A stretch of 42,435 bases of DNA from Magnetococcales bacterium. GTDB taxonomy: Bacteria > Pseudomonadota > Magnetococcia > Magnetococcales > UBA8363. The notes under the pieces are model-generated. The model was not told the DNA's origin. It made no database searches and was given only the letters and a program-made list of their open reading frames with translations. The stretch is taken from assembly GCA_002753515.1 (NCBI GenBank), contig PEAK01000035.1, positions 1 to 42,435 on the forward strand, read 5' to 3'. Both the position numbers and the translations under genes were made by a program. Position 1 is the first letter of the stretch, and every line of letters begins with the position of its first letter. Shown here piece by piece: positions 9,063-16,900 of the stretch.

Positions 9063-9371
9063 TTAAAGTTTCAATTCCCCATAGCGCGACTCATACTCAC
9101 GCAATCCCATATCCAACAAGGCCAGCAAACGTTTCGCCGCATAAGGATTCAACACAACACGGTTGGACAGCATCACCTTGACCTCTTTTTGTTCCGCCTG
9201 CCACGCCTGGTTGGCACCGAACAACACCATGATCTCCTCACGCGTCCCCATGACGTTGCACACATTGGCATACGTTGTCTGCATCTGGCTGTCATCCCAA
9301 ACAATCTGGGGTGTCTGAGCGGTGCTGTTGTTGACATTGGTTACTTTAATCTCATCGGAAGCAGCTGCCAT
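9063..9371 (-). CDS. DUF3467 family small protein
   Basis: A small soluble protein of 102 residues matching the DUF3467 pattern: a 'TTYANVCNVMGTREEIMVLFG' strand-rich half and a C-terminal 'VVLNPYAAKRLLALLDMGLREYE.RYGEL' half with the conserved Asn/Ser-Pro and helix-forming Lys-Arg-Leu-Leu. The family has no established biochemical function. The ATG at 9371 is preferred because AGGAG lies nine bases upstream; a GTG at 9377 is in frame but too close to that site. It is the first gene of the six-gene export block and lies 20 bp before the GAF-HlyD gene, so it is probably cotranscribed. Its position suggests a regulatory or assembly-factor role in the same system, which is inference only. Confidence 0.8.
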   Translation of the reverse strand: MAAASDEIKVTNVNNSTAQTPQIVWDDSQMQTTYANVCNVMGTREEIMVLFGANQAWQAEQKEVKVMLSNRVVLNPYAAKRLLALLDMGLREYESRYGELKL

Positions 9372-9535
9372 CGTCACTTACTCCTGTCATTTGTTGCTCA
9401 TCCTTGAAAAATAAAGTGGCGTCCTGCCTGTTCTACCATACCTGCTTCAGCCATCAACCACGGTTCTCAATTTCCCTCCCCTGCCCTCTAGCTTCCACTT
9501 TTCTTTTATCCCTGAATAAGCTCTGCCCGAAATCA
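9372..9535. other. Intergenic gap, likely promoter region of the export operon
   Basis: A 164-bp gap between the end of the RNA-ligase gene and the first gene of the export block, both on the minus strand. It holds a good ribosome binding site (AGGAG, read on the minus strand near 9381-9385). I see no strong terminator hairpin and no convincing -35/-10 pair. A promoter for the six-gene block is expected here because the upstream genes look like an unrelated inserted island. Confidence 0.35.
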
Positions 9536-10225
9536 TCATGGCGCAGCCTGCGTCAGCATGTTCCACTGAAGCGCACGACGACGCCAATGCTCTCCCATGG
9601 ATTGGGTAAAATCAGCCCCCACCAGCTTGGCCCGGCCCAGACACTCCTCCTGGGTCTCCCGGCGCACTACAACACCCTCCATCATCCCCGACCGATAACG
9701 ACTCTTCTGAGTCGCCAACAATCTCCGCAACTCAGCTAGCGTCGTCCGCCCGCGAAACATCAAGGGCACAACTGCCAACCCCAACCGTTCGGCCAGGGCA
9801 TTACGCCGCTCACTCCCCCAAAATGTTCCGCTGTCCCGGTCATAAACGTCAAACACCAAAAACCAATCGGGCAAGGCGTCATAATCAAGGCTATGCCTAG
9901 CAGCACACCATTCGCCAAAAAGGATACAACGCTCGTCCAGGCCAGATTCGATCTGGTAACGATGTCCAGCCAACCAAGATTTTAAACGGGAAAATTGCCC
10001 CGCGAAGGGGTCTAACAAATAACCACCGCGATTCTGCACACGGATCTCCCCCTCCCTCAACATCGAAATCCCCAGATTGGCACCATCCAGTTTTTCCTCG
10101 ACCCTAACCTCCCCGGTCAACATGGTCGTCACTTCTCGGGGAGACATGATTTTATCCTCCCTGGGATCCCCCGTTCCCAACCAAGCCAAATGGGGAGTGT
10201 GCGGAAATCGAAAAAAATCGTTCAT
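9536..10225 (-). CDS. RNA ligase family protein (covalent nucleotidyltransferase)
   Basis: A 229-residue protein with the ordered motifs of ATP-dependent RNA ligases: motif I 'EEKLDGAN' with the lysine that would carry AMP, motif III 'LFGEWCA', motif IIIa 'WFLVFDVYD', motif IV 'MEGVVVR' and a motif-V-like 'GRAKLV'. It consists of the nucleotidyltransferase core plus a short tail, so it is small compared with phage T4 Rnl1/Rnl2 enzymes. The ATG at 10225 overlaps the TGA of the PIN-like gene (ATGA); upstream in-frame starts would lie inside that gene and add an unrelated Lys-rich extension. It is the third gene of the ATPase-PIN-ligase module and would be expected to seal RNA ends, perhaps those made by the PIN partner. 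The RNA substrate is unknown, and a DNA-ligase activity cannot be excluded. Confidence 0.85.
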   Translation of the reverse strand: MNDFFRFPHTPHLAWLGTGDPREDKIMSPREVTTMLTGEVRVEEKLDGANLGISMLREGEIRVQNRGGYLLDPFAGQFSRLKSWLAGHRYQIESGLDERCILFGEWCAARHSLDYDALPDWFLVFDVYDRDSGTFWGSERRNALAERLGLAVVPLMFRGRTTLAELRRLLATQKSRYRSGMMEGVVVRRETQEECLGRAKLVGADFTQSMGEHWRRRALQWNMLTQAAP

Positions 10226-10761
10226 TTTTTTTTCTTTTGATTTCCCTTTTGTCGCAACCAATCCTCCAGCAAATTTTCGACCCTCACCCCATGACGGTCC
10301 AATGCCTCGGCACAATCCAACCAATCGGTGTCACAGGCATTAGTCAATTGACACGAGTAACCAAGTTTCATGGCTTCCAGGACTGCGGCCACCATTTTGC
10401 GATCAGACAGATCGGTAACCTCTTTCTCAAGATCTCGGGGAATTCGCGCATAACCATGAGCATCCTTCTCATGAACATCAACCCATACCACTTCTCCTCG
10501 ATCCCATTTGGCCATGATCGCCACCGGGCCATAATCCTGGTTGAGATCCAACTTCTTCCCATACTCACCCATGATATCCCATCCTTGGTCCAGAACCACG
10601 TGTCGTTTGGCATCCTGCTCAAAGCCCACGAGCCACTCCAAAACACGCATCCGCAACGCTTGTTCCTCCACGGGAGTAGCCTCCTGTTGAAACAAAGAGT
10701 CCCCATCAGCAGCACTGGCGACAATCAATACGTTGGTGTCAACCACACGCGACTCAACCAC
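10222..10761 (-). CDS. PIN-like domain nuclease
   Basis: A protein of about 179 residues with a PIN-like fold signature. 'VVDTNVLI' near the N-terminus supplies the first acidic metal ligand and Thr/Asn. An acidic helix follows, then 'DLSDRKMVAAVL' with the third acidic residue, and a 'NACDTDW' segment with the fourth. PIN domains are usually metal-dependent RNases. The GTG at 10761 is proposed as start because GGAG lies 8-10 bases upstream and it overlaps the ATPase stop by eight bases. An ATG at 10815 is in frame, but it would overlap the ATPase gene by 62 bases and add a tail unlike the family. The C-terminus is a Lys run (KKKK) that could contact RNA. It lies between an ATPase and an RNA ligase, so it is a candidate effector of that module. 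Confidence 0.75.
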   Translation of the reverse strand: MVESRVVDTNVLIVASAADGDSLFQQEATPVEEQALRMRVLEWLVGFEQDAKRHVVLDQGWDIMGEYGKKLDLNQDYGPVAIMAKWDRGEVVWVDVHEKDAHGYARIPRDLEKEVTDLSDRKMVAAVLEAMKLGYSCQLTNACDTDWLDCAEALDRHGVRVENLLEDWLRQKGNQKKKK

Positions 10762-12040
10762 GGTTCTGACTCTCCATACGCTGTAATCTCGCCTCCACCT
10801 GCTTTCGGGTTTCACCTAAAACATCGCCAAAAAAATATTGGGGCCAGTTTTTTACTTTCCCGAACTCATCCACTTCCAAAGTACGTAAACTGGCCTTCTT
10901 CCCGTTACGTTCGACAAAATACATGGCAATCTCGTCTGTAGTCACACTTGCCTGAGCCAATAACGTCTGCATCCGCCGGAACAGATGCTCCGAATGCGTT
11001 TCCACCAATAACTGTATGCCACGATTTCTACTTACCTCGACAAACAGATCCGCCAATACCGATTGCGCCAGGGGATGCAAATGAATTTCCGGCTCTTCAA
11101 GAACAATAATGCTCTCACGTGGCGCGAAAAAAACAGCCGTTAAAACAGGCAAAACCTGAGAAATGCCAATCCCGACATCGCGTAAATTGGTCCTCACCCC
11201 ATTACGGTAAACTGCCAATTCATAACGCGACCGACCTAATTGGCCCACTTCCAACTTTTCCGCCACATCCATCCTTTTCAACCAATCAGAAACCCCCTGA
11301 AAAACCTCTTTATGACCCTCGTTTCTGCTTAAGGAGCTTGACAACAGGATATCAATGGCCCTATGGCCATCGTTACCCATCTCACTGGGCGTTGCTTTAT
11401 TCCACACGTAATCTCTCTCCGGTTTGCGACGCAACGGCCCCAAATAAACAATGCCCTCAAACTGGCGATAGATCGCCAAACTCAAATCTTGTAAAAATTG
11501 GCTATTTTCCCCAAACTTGGATGCGGCGACCATTGGAAAGAAGAGAGACCGTTCCGGCGTCAAATCACGACCTTTCCCAAGTACTCTGGAACTGTCACTG
11601 TAAAACAATTGGTAAGCGTCACGCTCTCCGCGCTTACTCTTAAAAGAATGCACTCCAGAGGATAGGACAAGTTCATCCGCGACCACCGTCCCTTTGGAGT
11701 CCGTTGTAAAAGTACAGGAATAAGAACTCTCATTAACACTGGCCTTCTCGTCCGTCCATTTAAACTCCAGCCCTATATGAAACTGACGCCTCCTGGCACC
11801 TTGAAACAAGATGTTATCAAAATCGCCAAAATTAAATAAATGGTTACTTTCGTCCCCACCCAGGTTCAGATGAATTTTCCGATCTGGAGACTGTACCGTC
11901 TGTTTTAGCAACAATAAACTTTGGATCAACGACGACTTGCCCGACGAATTGGTCCCCAGCAGCAGGGTTACCGGCTTCAACGCCACTTTCCCGGTATCCT
12001 GCCATATTTTAAAATTTTTTAGCTGTAGGTTGGTTACCAT
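10754..12040 (-). CDS. AAA family ATPase with DUF3696-type C-terminus
   Basis: A 428-residue ABC/SMC-like P-loop ATPase. It starts 'MVTNLQLKNFKIWQ', typical of OLD/RecF-like AAA proteins. Walker A is 'GTNSSGKSS' (about residues 28-36). The signature region is 'VGIGISQVLPVL', Walker B is 'IIVLEEPEIHLHP', and the switch is 'LLVETHSEHLF'. The C-terminal block ('MYFVERNGKKASLRTLEVDEFG', in part) matches the DUF3696 style. There is no Toprim domain, unlike OLD or GajA nucleases, so it is probably the sensor/motor and the downstream PIN-like protein the nuclease. The ATG at 12040 is preferred over the one at 12061 because AGGA lies at good distance and family members begin with this motif. The gene is more AT-rich than its neighbours, consistent with transfer. 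Confidence 0.85.
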   Translation of the reverse strand: MVTNLQLKNFKIWQDTGKVALKPVTLLLGTNSSGKSSLIQSLLLLKQTVQSPDRKIHLNLGGDESNHLFNFGDFDNILFQGARRRQFHIGLEFKWTDEKASVNESSYSCTFTTDSKGTVVADELVLSSGVHSFKSKRGERDAYQLFYSDSSRVLGKGRDLTPERSLFFPMVAASKFGENSQFLQDLSLAIYRQFEGIVYLGPLRRKPERDYVWNKATPSEMGNDGHRAIDILLSSSLSRNEGHKEVFQGVSDWLKRMDVAEKLEVGQLGRSRYELAVYRNGVRTNLRDVGIGISQVLPVLTAVFFAPRESIIVLEEPEIHLHPLAQSVLADLFVEVSRNRGIQLLVETHSEHLFRRMQTLLAQASVTTDEIAMYFVERNGKKASLRTLEVDEFGKVKNWPQYFFGDVLGETRKQVEARLQRMESQNRG

Positions 12041-12193
12041 CTCAATCCTATCTTCTATCATACACCAACGCCGGGATGGGACCTTTCACGACATCCAATC
12101 CACGACACCGGGGCACCGAACACAAACAAGGAACAGAACCGTTCGTGGATGCCCGCCGGGAACTGGAAGGAGGCTGGTGCGAAAAGCAACCCG

Positions 12194-12478
12194 TCAGACC
12201 GGCTGGTGCGCCTTGAGCCAATCCCGAAGAACATCGTTCATTCGCGTTTGCCAGCCTTTTCCGGATGCGCGAAAAGCCGAAATCACGTCAGCATCGAAAC
12301 GTACCGTCGTGGAAACTTTCGCAGCATATCCCTGGGGATGTCCCTCATAACGCCTGAACAAGCTTAATTCATGATCATTCAGCGGCAGGTTATCTGGATC
12401 GCTCAAAGCAGCGGCATGGATAGCCGCATCTTCTTCCGGTGTAGGGATCTCAATCTTCATCTTCAAATGCTTCGACAT
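12194..12478 (-). CDS. brnA: BrnA-family antitoxin
   Basis: A 94-residue antitoxin of the BrnA family. It has an N-terminal toxin-binding segment with 'PTPEEDAAI' and a C-terminal ribbon-helix-helix-like DNA-binding part ('VRFDADVISAFRASGKGWQTRMNDVL', in pieces) typical of BrnA and related DUF4415-like proteins. It follows the BrnT gene and overlaps it by 29 bases from the ATG at 12478, which has GAGG about ten bases upstream; an internal ATG at 12460 is the alternative. The toxin-then-antitoxin order is normal for this type II system. BrnA neutralises BrnT and represses the shared promoter. Confidence 0.88.
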   Translation of the reverse strand: MSKHLKMKIEIPTPEEDAAIHAAALSDPDNLPLNDHELSLFRRYEGHPQGYAAKVSTTVRFDADVISAFRASGKGWQTRMNDVLRDWLKAHQPV

Positions 12479-12740
12479 AGCGCATTACCTCTTTCACATT
12501 AGCCTTGCGCAAACTGATAATCCGGCGACCATCCGTCCGGTCCACGAAAACCACCACATGAACGCGCGTCCCAAGAACGGCAAGAGCTACCTGACGGGCT
12601 TCACCATAGTCGCATCGGGTGTCTTCCCAGATCAGCGCCTTATCCCAGTCCAAACGCGCAGCTTCCGCCAGAGAGAGACCATGCTTTTCCCGGTTGGTGA
12701 TATCCTTGGCCGGGTCATGGATGATCCTCATGGAAGTCAT
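12450..12740 (-). CDS. brnT: BrnT-family toxin (ribonuclease)
   Basis: A protein of about 96 residues with the BrnT signature: 'DPAKDITNREKHGLSLAEA' near the N-terminus, then 'DTRCDYGEAR', 'VVVFVDRT' and 'RRIISLRKANVKEV' near the C-terminus. BrnT toxins are RelE-like fold RNases that inhibit translation when free of BrnA. The ATG at 12740 is chosen because palindromic operator-like sequences end just upstream. It has no clear Shine-Dalgarno site, and an ATG at 12731 is also possible. The pair sits between the giant exoprotein gene and the ATPase-PIN-ligase genes and may stabilise the island. Confidence 0.88.
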   Translation of the reverse strand: MTSMRIIHDPAKDITNREKHGLSLAEAARLDWDKALIWEDTRCDYGEARQVALAVLGTRVHVVVFVDRTDGRRIISLRKANVKEVMRYVEAFEDED

Positions 12741-12742
12741 TG

Positions 12743-12775
12743 TAGTAACACTATTCTCTGAATGCAACCATAGTG
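12743..12775. promoter_or_regulatory. Candidate BrnA operator: nested inverted repeats upstream of brnT
   Basis: Two inverted repeats lie next to the brnT start: TAGT-N3-ACTA at 12743-12753, and CACTAT (12749-12754) with ATAGTG (12770-12775). BrnA-type antitoxins repress their own promoter, so these are reasonable operator candidates. No clear -10/-35 pair was identified. Confidence 0.4.
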
Positions 12776-12827
12776 CATCTCGGTCAATGCATTCTCCCGG
12801 ATGACCTGCAATTCCCGGTCAGCGTCA

Positions 12828-13944
12828 TCATGCCCGCGTTTGGCGTGTCCCCAAGGAAACCACGCGCCGTTGTTGCGGCAACGATGACTTCGTCGGTTGA
12901 TCCCAAACAATACGCTGGCCCTGGCCGGAGGAGACAATCGCCCCCACCACCGCCCCGGTCATAGCGTTGTAGGCAATGATATCCCCTGATGATGCCTCGG
13001 CGTCCGCACCAGCATCGGCAACACGGGTCGGCGACTCCAGGGCGGCCCCCTGTCCATCTGCAGGCGGCTGATCCTGCGGTGTGGACGGCTCACCCGATTG
13101 CTGCGGCTGTTGCCCCTGCGTCCCTTGTTGCCCGCCTTGCTGCGGCTGTTGCCCCTGATCCCCTTGTTGCCCGGGTTGCTGCGGCTGTTGCCCCGGTGAT
13201 GCCGCCTGACCCTCCGCTGGGGGTTGCCCCTCCGCTGGCTGTTGACCTTGTGTCGGCTGTTGACCTTGTGTCGGCTGTTCGGTCGTCGTTGTCGCCTGCG
13301 CCGGTGTCGTCACCGGGTTAGGCGTCGTTGTCGGCGTTGTTGCTGCCGGAGTGAACGCGGTGCCAACAGTGGGAGTCCCCATGATCTGCGGTTGCAAACC
13401 AGTGGGTCCACCCATGGTTGGAGCTGGTGTCGTCAAAGCCGCCGGTGATGCCACGGACCCGGTCGACGCCGACGAAAAAGATGATGTCAACGGCTGCGCG
13501 GGAGCCGACGGCGTCACATAGCTGGTCGTCGGGGCCTGGAAAAACGTGGAACTGCCCACTGTCAACGACACCGGTGCCGTCGACGATACCGCATTGGCCT
13601 GTGGCGCAGTCCCACCACTCGAAGCCTGTGTCGCCGCATTCGTGGTCGTCACCGAAGTCGACACAACCTGTCCCGAAGTCCCGCCACCACTCGAAGCAAT
13701 ACCCCCAACAGCCGCCTGTCCACCCAATCCTCCGGTCACGTTGTTAGTAGTCGTCGTTGTGGTGGTGGTCGTCACTTGCGCCGCAGAAACAGACGCCAGG
13801 ATTGTCTGCGTCACAACATTCGCCGCCACCTGTTGTTGCGCTGTCACAGGATTCGCCACCGCCGGACTCGGCGTCGATGCAACCGATGGGGCCGGCGTAG
13901 TCACCACCGGCGGACTTACTACCGGCGGATTGACCACCGGATTA
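12828..13944 (-). repeat. Low-complexity Thr/Pro/Gln/Gly C-terminal tail of the giant exoprotein
   Basis: The last 370 residues or so are of low complexity. They include Val-Pro-Pro repeats, a run of nine threonines, Ser/Ala/Thr-rich stretches and a Gln/Pro/Gly block (encoded at about 13090-13290) with repeats of PTQGQQ, PAEGQ and GQQPQQ. The tail ends in a short conserved-looking segment ('DIIAYNAMTGAVVGAIV') and a basic tip ('RRVVSLGTRQTRA'). This differs from the acidic or hydrophobic signals of classical type I substrates. Confidence 0.8.
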
Positions 13945-16900
13945 TCCATTCCCTGAATCGATATCGTCACATTTTGGGCGGAAACACCGTCCACACCCAT
14001 GACCACGAAAGAATCCAACGCCACCTGGCCGGTCTTCAATCCTTGAACATCAACCGCATCGTTGGCCAGGGTGTAATTCCACAATCCCGCACTATTCAGC
14101 GCAAAGGTTCCGTAGAGTCCAACCGTCCCCTTCTGCGCCAGGAAAGTCCCTTCATTCTGGTCAGGATCGGCAATGTCCAGCTTCCCCTGGGCCTGCAGCG
14201 TCCCATTCTTGCCGACCAGACCCATCGTATTCCCGGAAATGACGGCCACATCATTGCTGCCATCCACGGTCACCGTCACCAAAGCCGTCCCCCCATGCAG
14301 ACCGGTCACCGAAAAGACATCGGTCACCTTGGCACCCATCGCCAACGCCGACACCATGGGGGAATCGTTCAGCAGGTTGTAGGTCCAGGATCCACTGGCA
14401 TCGATATTGAATTCCCCATAGACACCCGGCGTTTGGGATTGGGCCGCAAACACGGCTTCACCCTGATCGGCATCACGGATATTCAAAACGCCCCGCGCCA
14501 CCTGTACCCCATCCTCGCGAACCGCACCCTCCGTCATCCCGGTAATACTCGCAGGATCGTCGGCACCCTGTACCGTCACCGTTACCTGGTGTTCCGTACC
14601 ATCCAAACTGCTCACCGTAAAGAGGTCGCTCACCATCCGATCCGCAGCCAATCCCTGGACATCGCTGCCAGCATTGGCCAACACATACCGCCACTGACCA
14701 TCCGCTCCCACGCTGAACGAACCATATTTCCCGGACACATCCGTCTGCGGTTGGAACGAAGCCTCACCCTGATCGGCATCCGCGATACGCAACGCCCCCT
14801 TCGCCTGCAACACCCCATCCTCACTCACCGCCCCGGTCGCCACGCCACCGATCTCGGCCCGATCCTGAGCCCCGGTGATCTGGATGGCTATCGTTTGCGC
14901 GGTGCCATCCAGGCTTTGTACCGAGAATTGCTCCTGGGCCGTCTCCCCCGCTCGCAATCCCTGAACCTGGGGCAAGTCGTTCCCCAAGGCATAGGTCCAC
15001 GCACCGTCCTTGCTGAAATCAAACTGACCATACCGCCCCGCAATCCCTGCCTGGGCCACGAACGAGCCCTGCCCCACATCGGCATCGGAGATGGTCAACT
15101 GACCGCTGGCCGTCAGAACCCCATCTTCGGAGAGCTGCCCCATCGACGTCCCGGCGATCACCGCCGCATCGTTGCTGCCCACAACCGTGATCGACACTTC
15201 CAAGTGACTGCCATCCAGGCTTGCCACGGTGAACACCTCACTGCGGCTATCCCCTGCGGACAACCCTTGGGCCTTCGCTTGATCCAAGGTGTATTGCCAC
15301 TGGCCGGTCGCATCGACATTTAAAGCACCCCATGCGCCCAAAGCATCCGTTTGCGGTTGGAACGCAGCCTCTCCCGCATCAACATCGGCAACGGTCAACT
15401 GCCCCTTGGCATTCGGAGACATGCCATCCACCACCGTCCCGGTCACCTGACCACCCAACTGAGCTGCATCTTGAGCCCCGGTGATGGTGAGGGTCACCGC
15501 CCCGGCGCTGCCATCGACACTGGCCACCGTGAACACATCTGTCACCTCTTGGCCCGCCTGCAAACTTTGCACACCCGCGCCATCGTTGGCCAACACATAC
15601 TTCCAGGCACCCTCCGCAGTCATGCTGAACGTACCGTATTTCCCGGCAACCGCATCGGCAGCGACAAAAGCTCCCTGTCCCGAATCCCCATCAACGATCG
15701 TCAACTGCCCGGTAGCGGACGTGACCCCATCCTCCATCACCGCACCCGTCACCACACCGCCCAACTGAGCCGCATCGTTAGCCCCGGTAATTGTCACCGT
15801 CACCGAATCCGTAGTCCCATCCACAGTGACGATGGTAAAACTGTCGGTCAGTGTCTCTCCAGCGTTCAACCGTTGCACCCCCTCCGCGCTATTCGCCAAA
15901 AGGTAGCGCCACGTCCCGGCAGCATCCAGATCAAATTGGCCATAGACCCCCTCGGTCCCTGTCTGGGCCACAAAAGCGCTCTCACCCAGATCGGCATCGG
16001 CAAGCGTCAACGTCCCCATTGCCGTCAACACGCCATCTTCCGTGACCGACCCGGTTTGATCACCGCCGATCACCGCCGCATCATTAGCCCCGGTAATCGT
16101 TATCGTCACACCCAGACTGGTACCGTCGATGCTCTTGACGGTAAACAGATCATTCGCTGTCACCCCAGCGGCCAATCCTTGCGCTTCGGCATTGTTCAGG
16201 GTGTAACGCCAAGCACCCTCGGCATCCACGTCAAAGGTACCATAAAGCCCCTGGCTCACCGTCTGCACCTGGAAAGCCGCCTCCCCCGCATCCACATCCT
16301 GGACCGTCAATTGACCTTCGCTGGTTGCAACGCCATCTTCCACCACCGTCCCCGTCACCACACCACCCAACGCCGCCACATCCTCGGATCCAACGATGGT
16401 AACCGTAACCGTTGCCGTGCCGCTGCCATCAACACTGGTGACAGCAAAGGAATCGGTCACCACCTGGCCCACCTGAAGCGCCTGCACACCCGTGCCATCG
16501 TTGGCCAGGACATAGTTCCACAAACCATTGACATCTACGGTAAACGTACCGTAATTCCCGACCACCTCACTCTGGGCCACAACCAATCCCTGCCCAGTGT
16601 CGGCCTCAGTCACCGTCACCTGACCCGAAGTCGTCAGCACCCCATTCTCCACCACCGACCCTGTCGTCACACCGCCCAGGAGTGCCGCATCCTGAGAACC
16701 CATGATCGTCACGACAACCGTTTCCGTTGTCCCATCCACGCTGGCAACGGCGAAGCTGTCGGTCACCTGTTGCCCGTCCTGCAACGCCTGCACATTGGTC
16801 GCAGCATTGGATAACGTATAATTCCATACCCCGCCGGAGGTGAGCGAAAACACCCCGTACGTACCCACCGTTGCCGTTTGCGCGACATACGCCGACTCAC

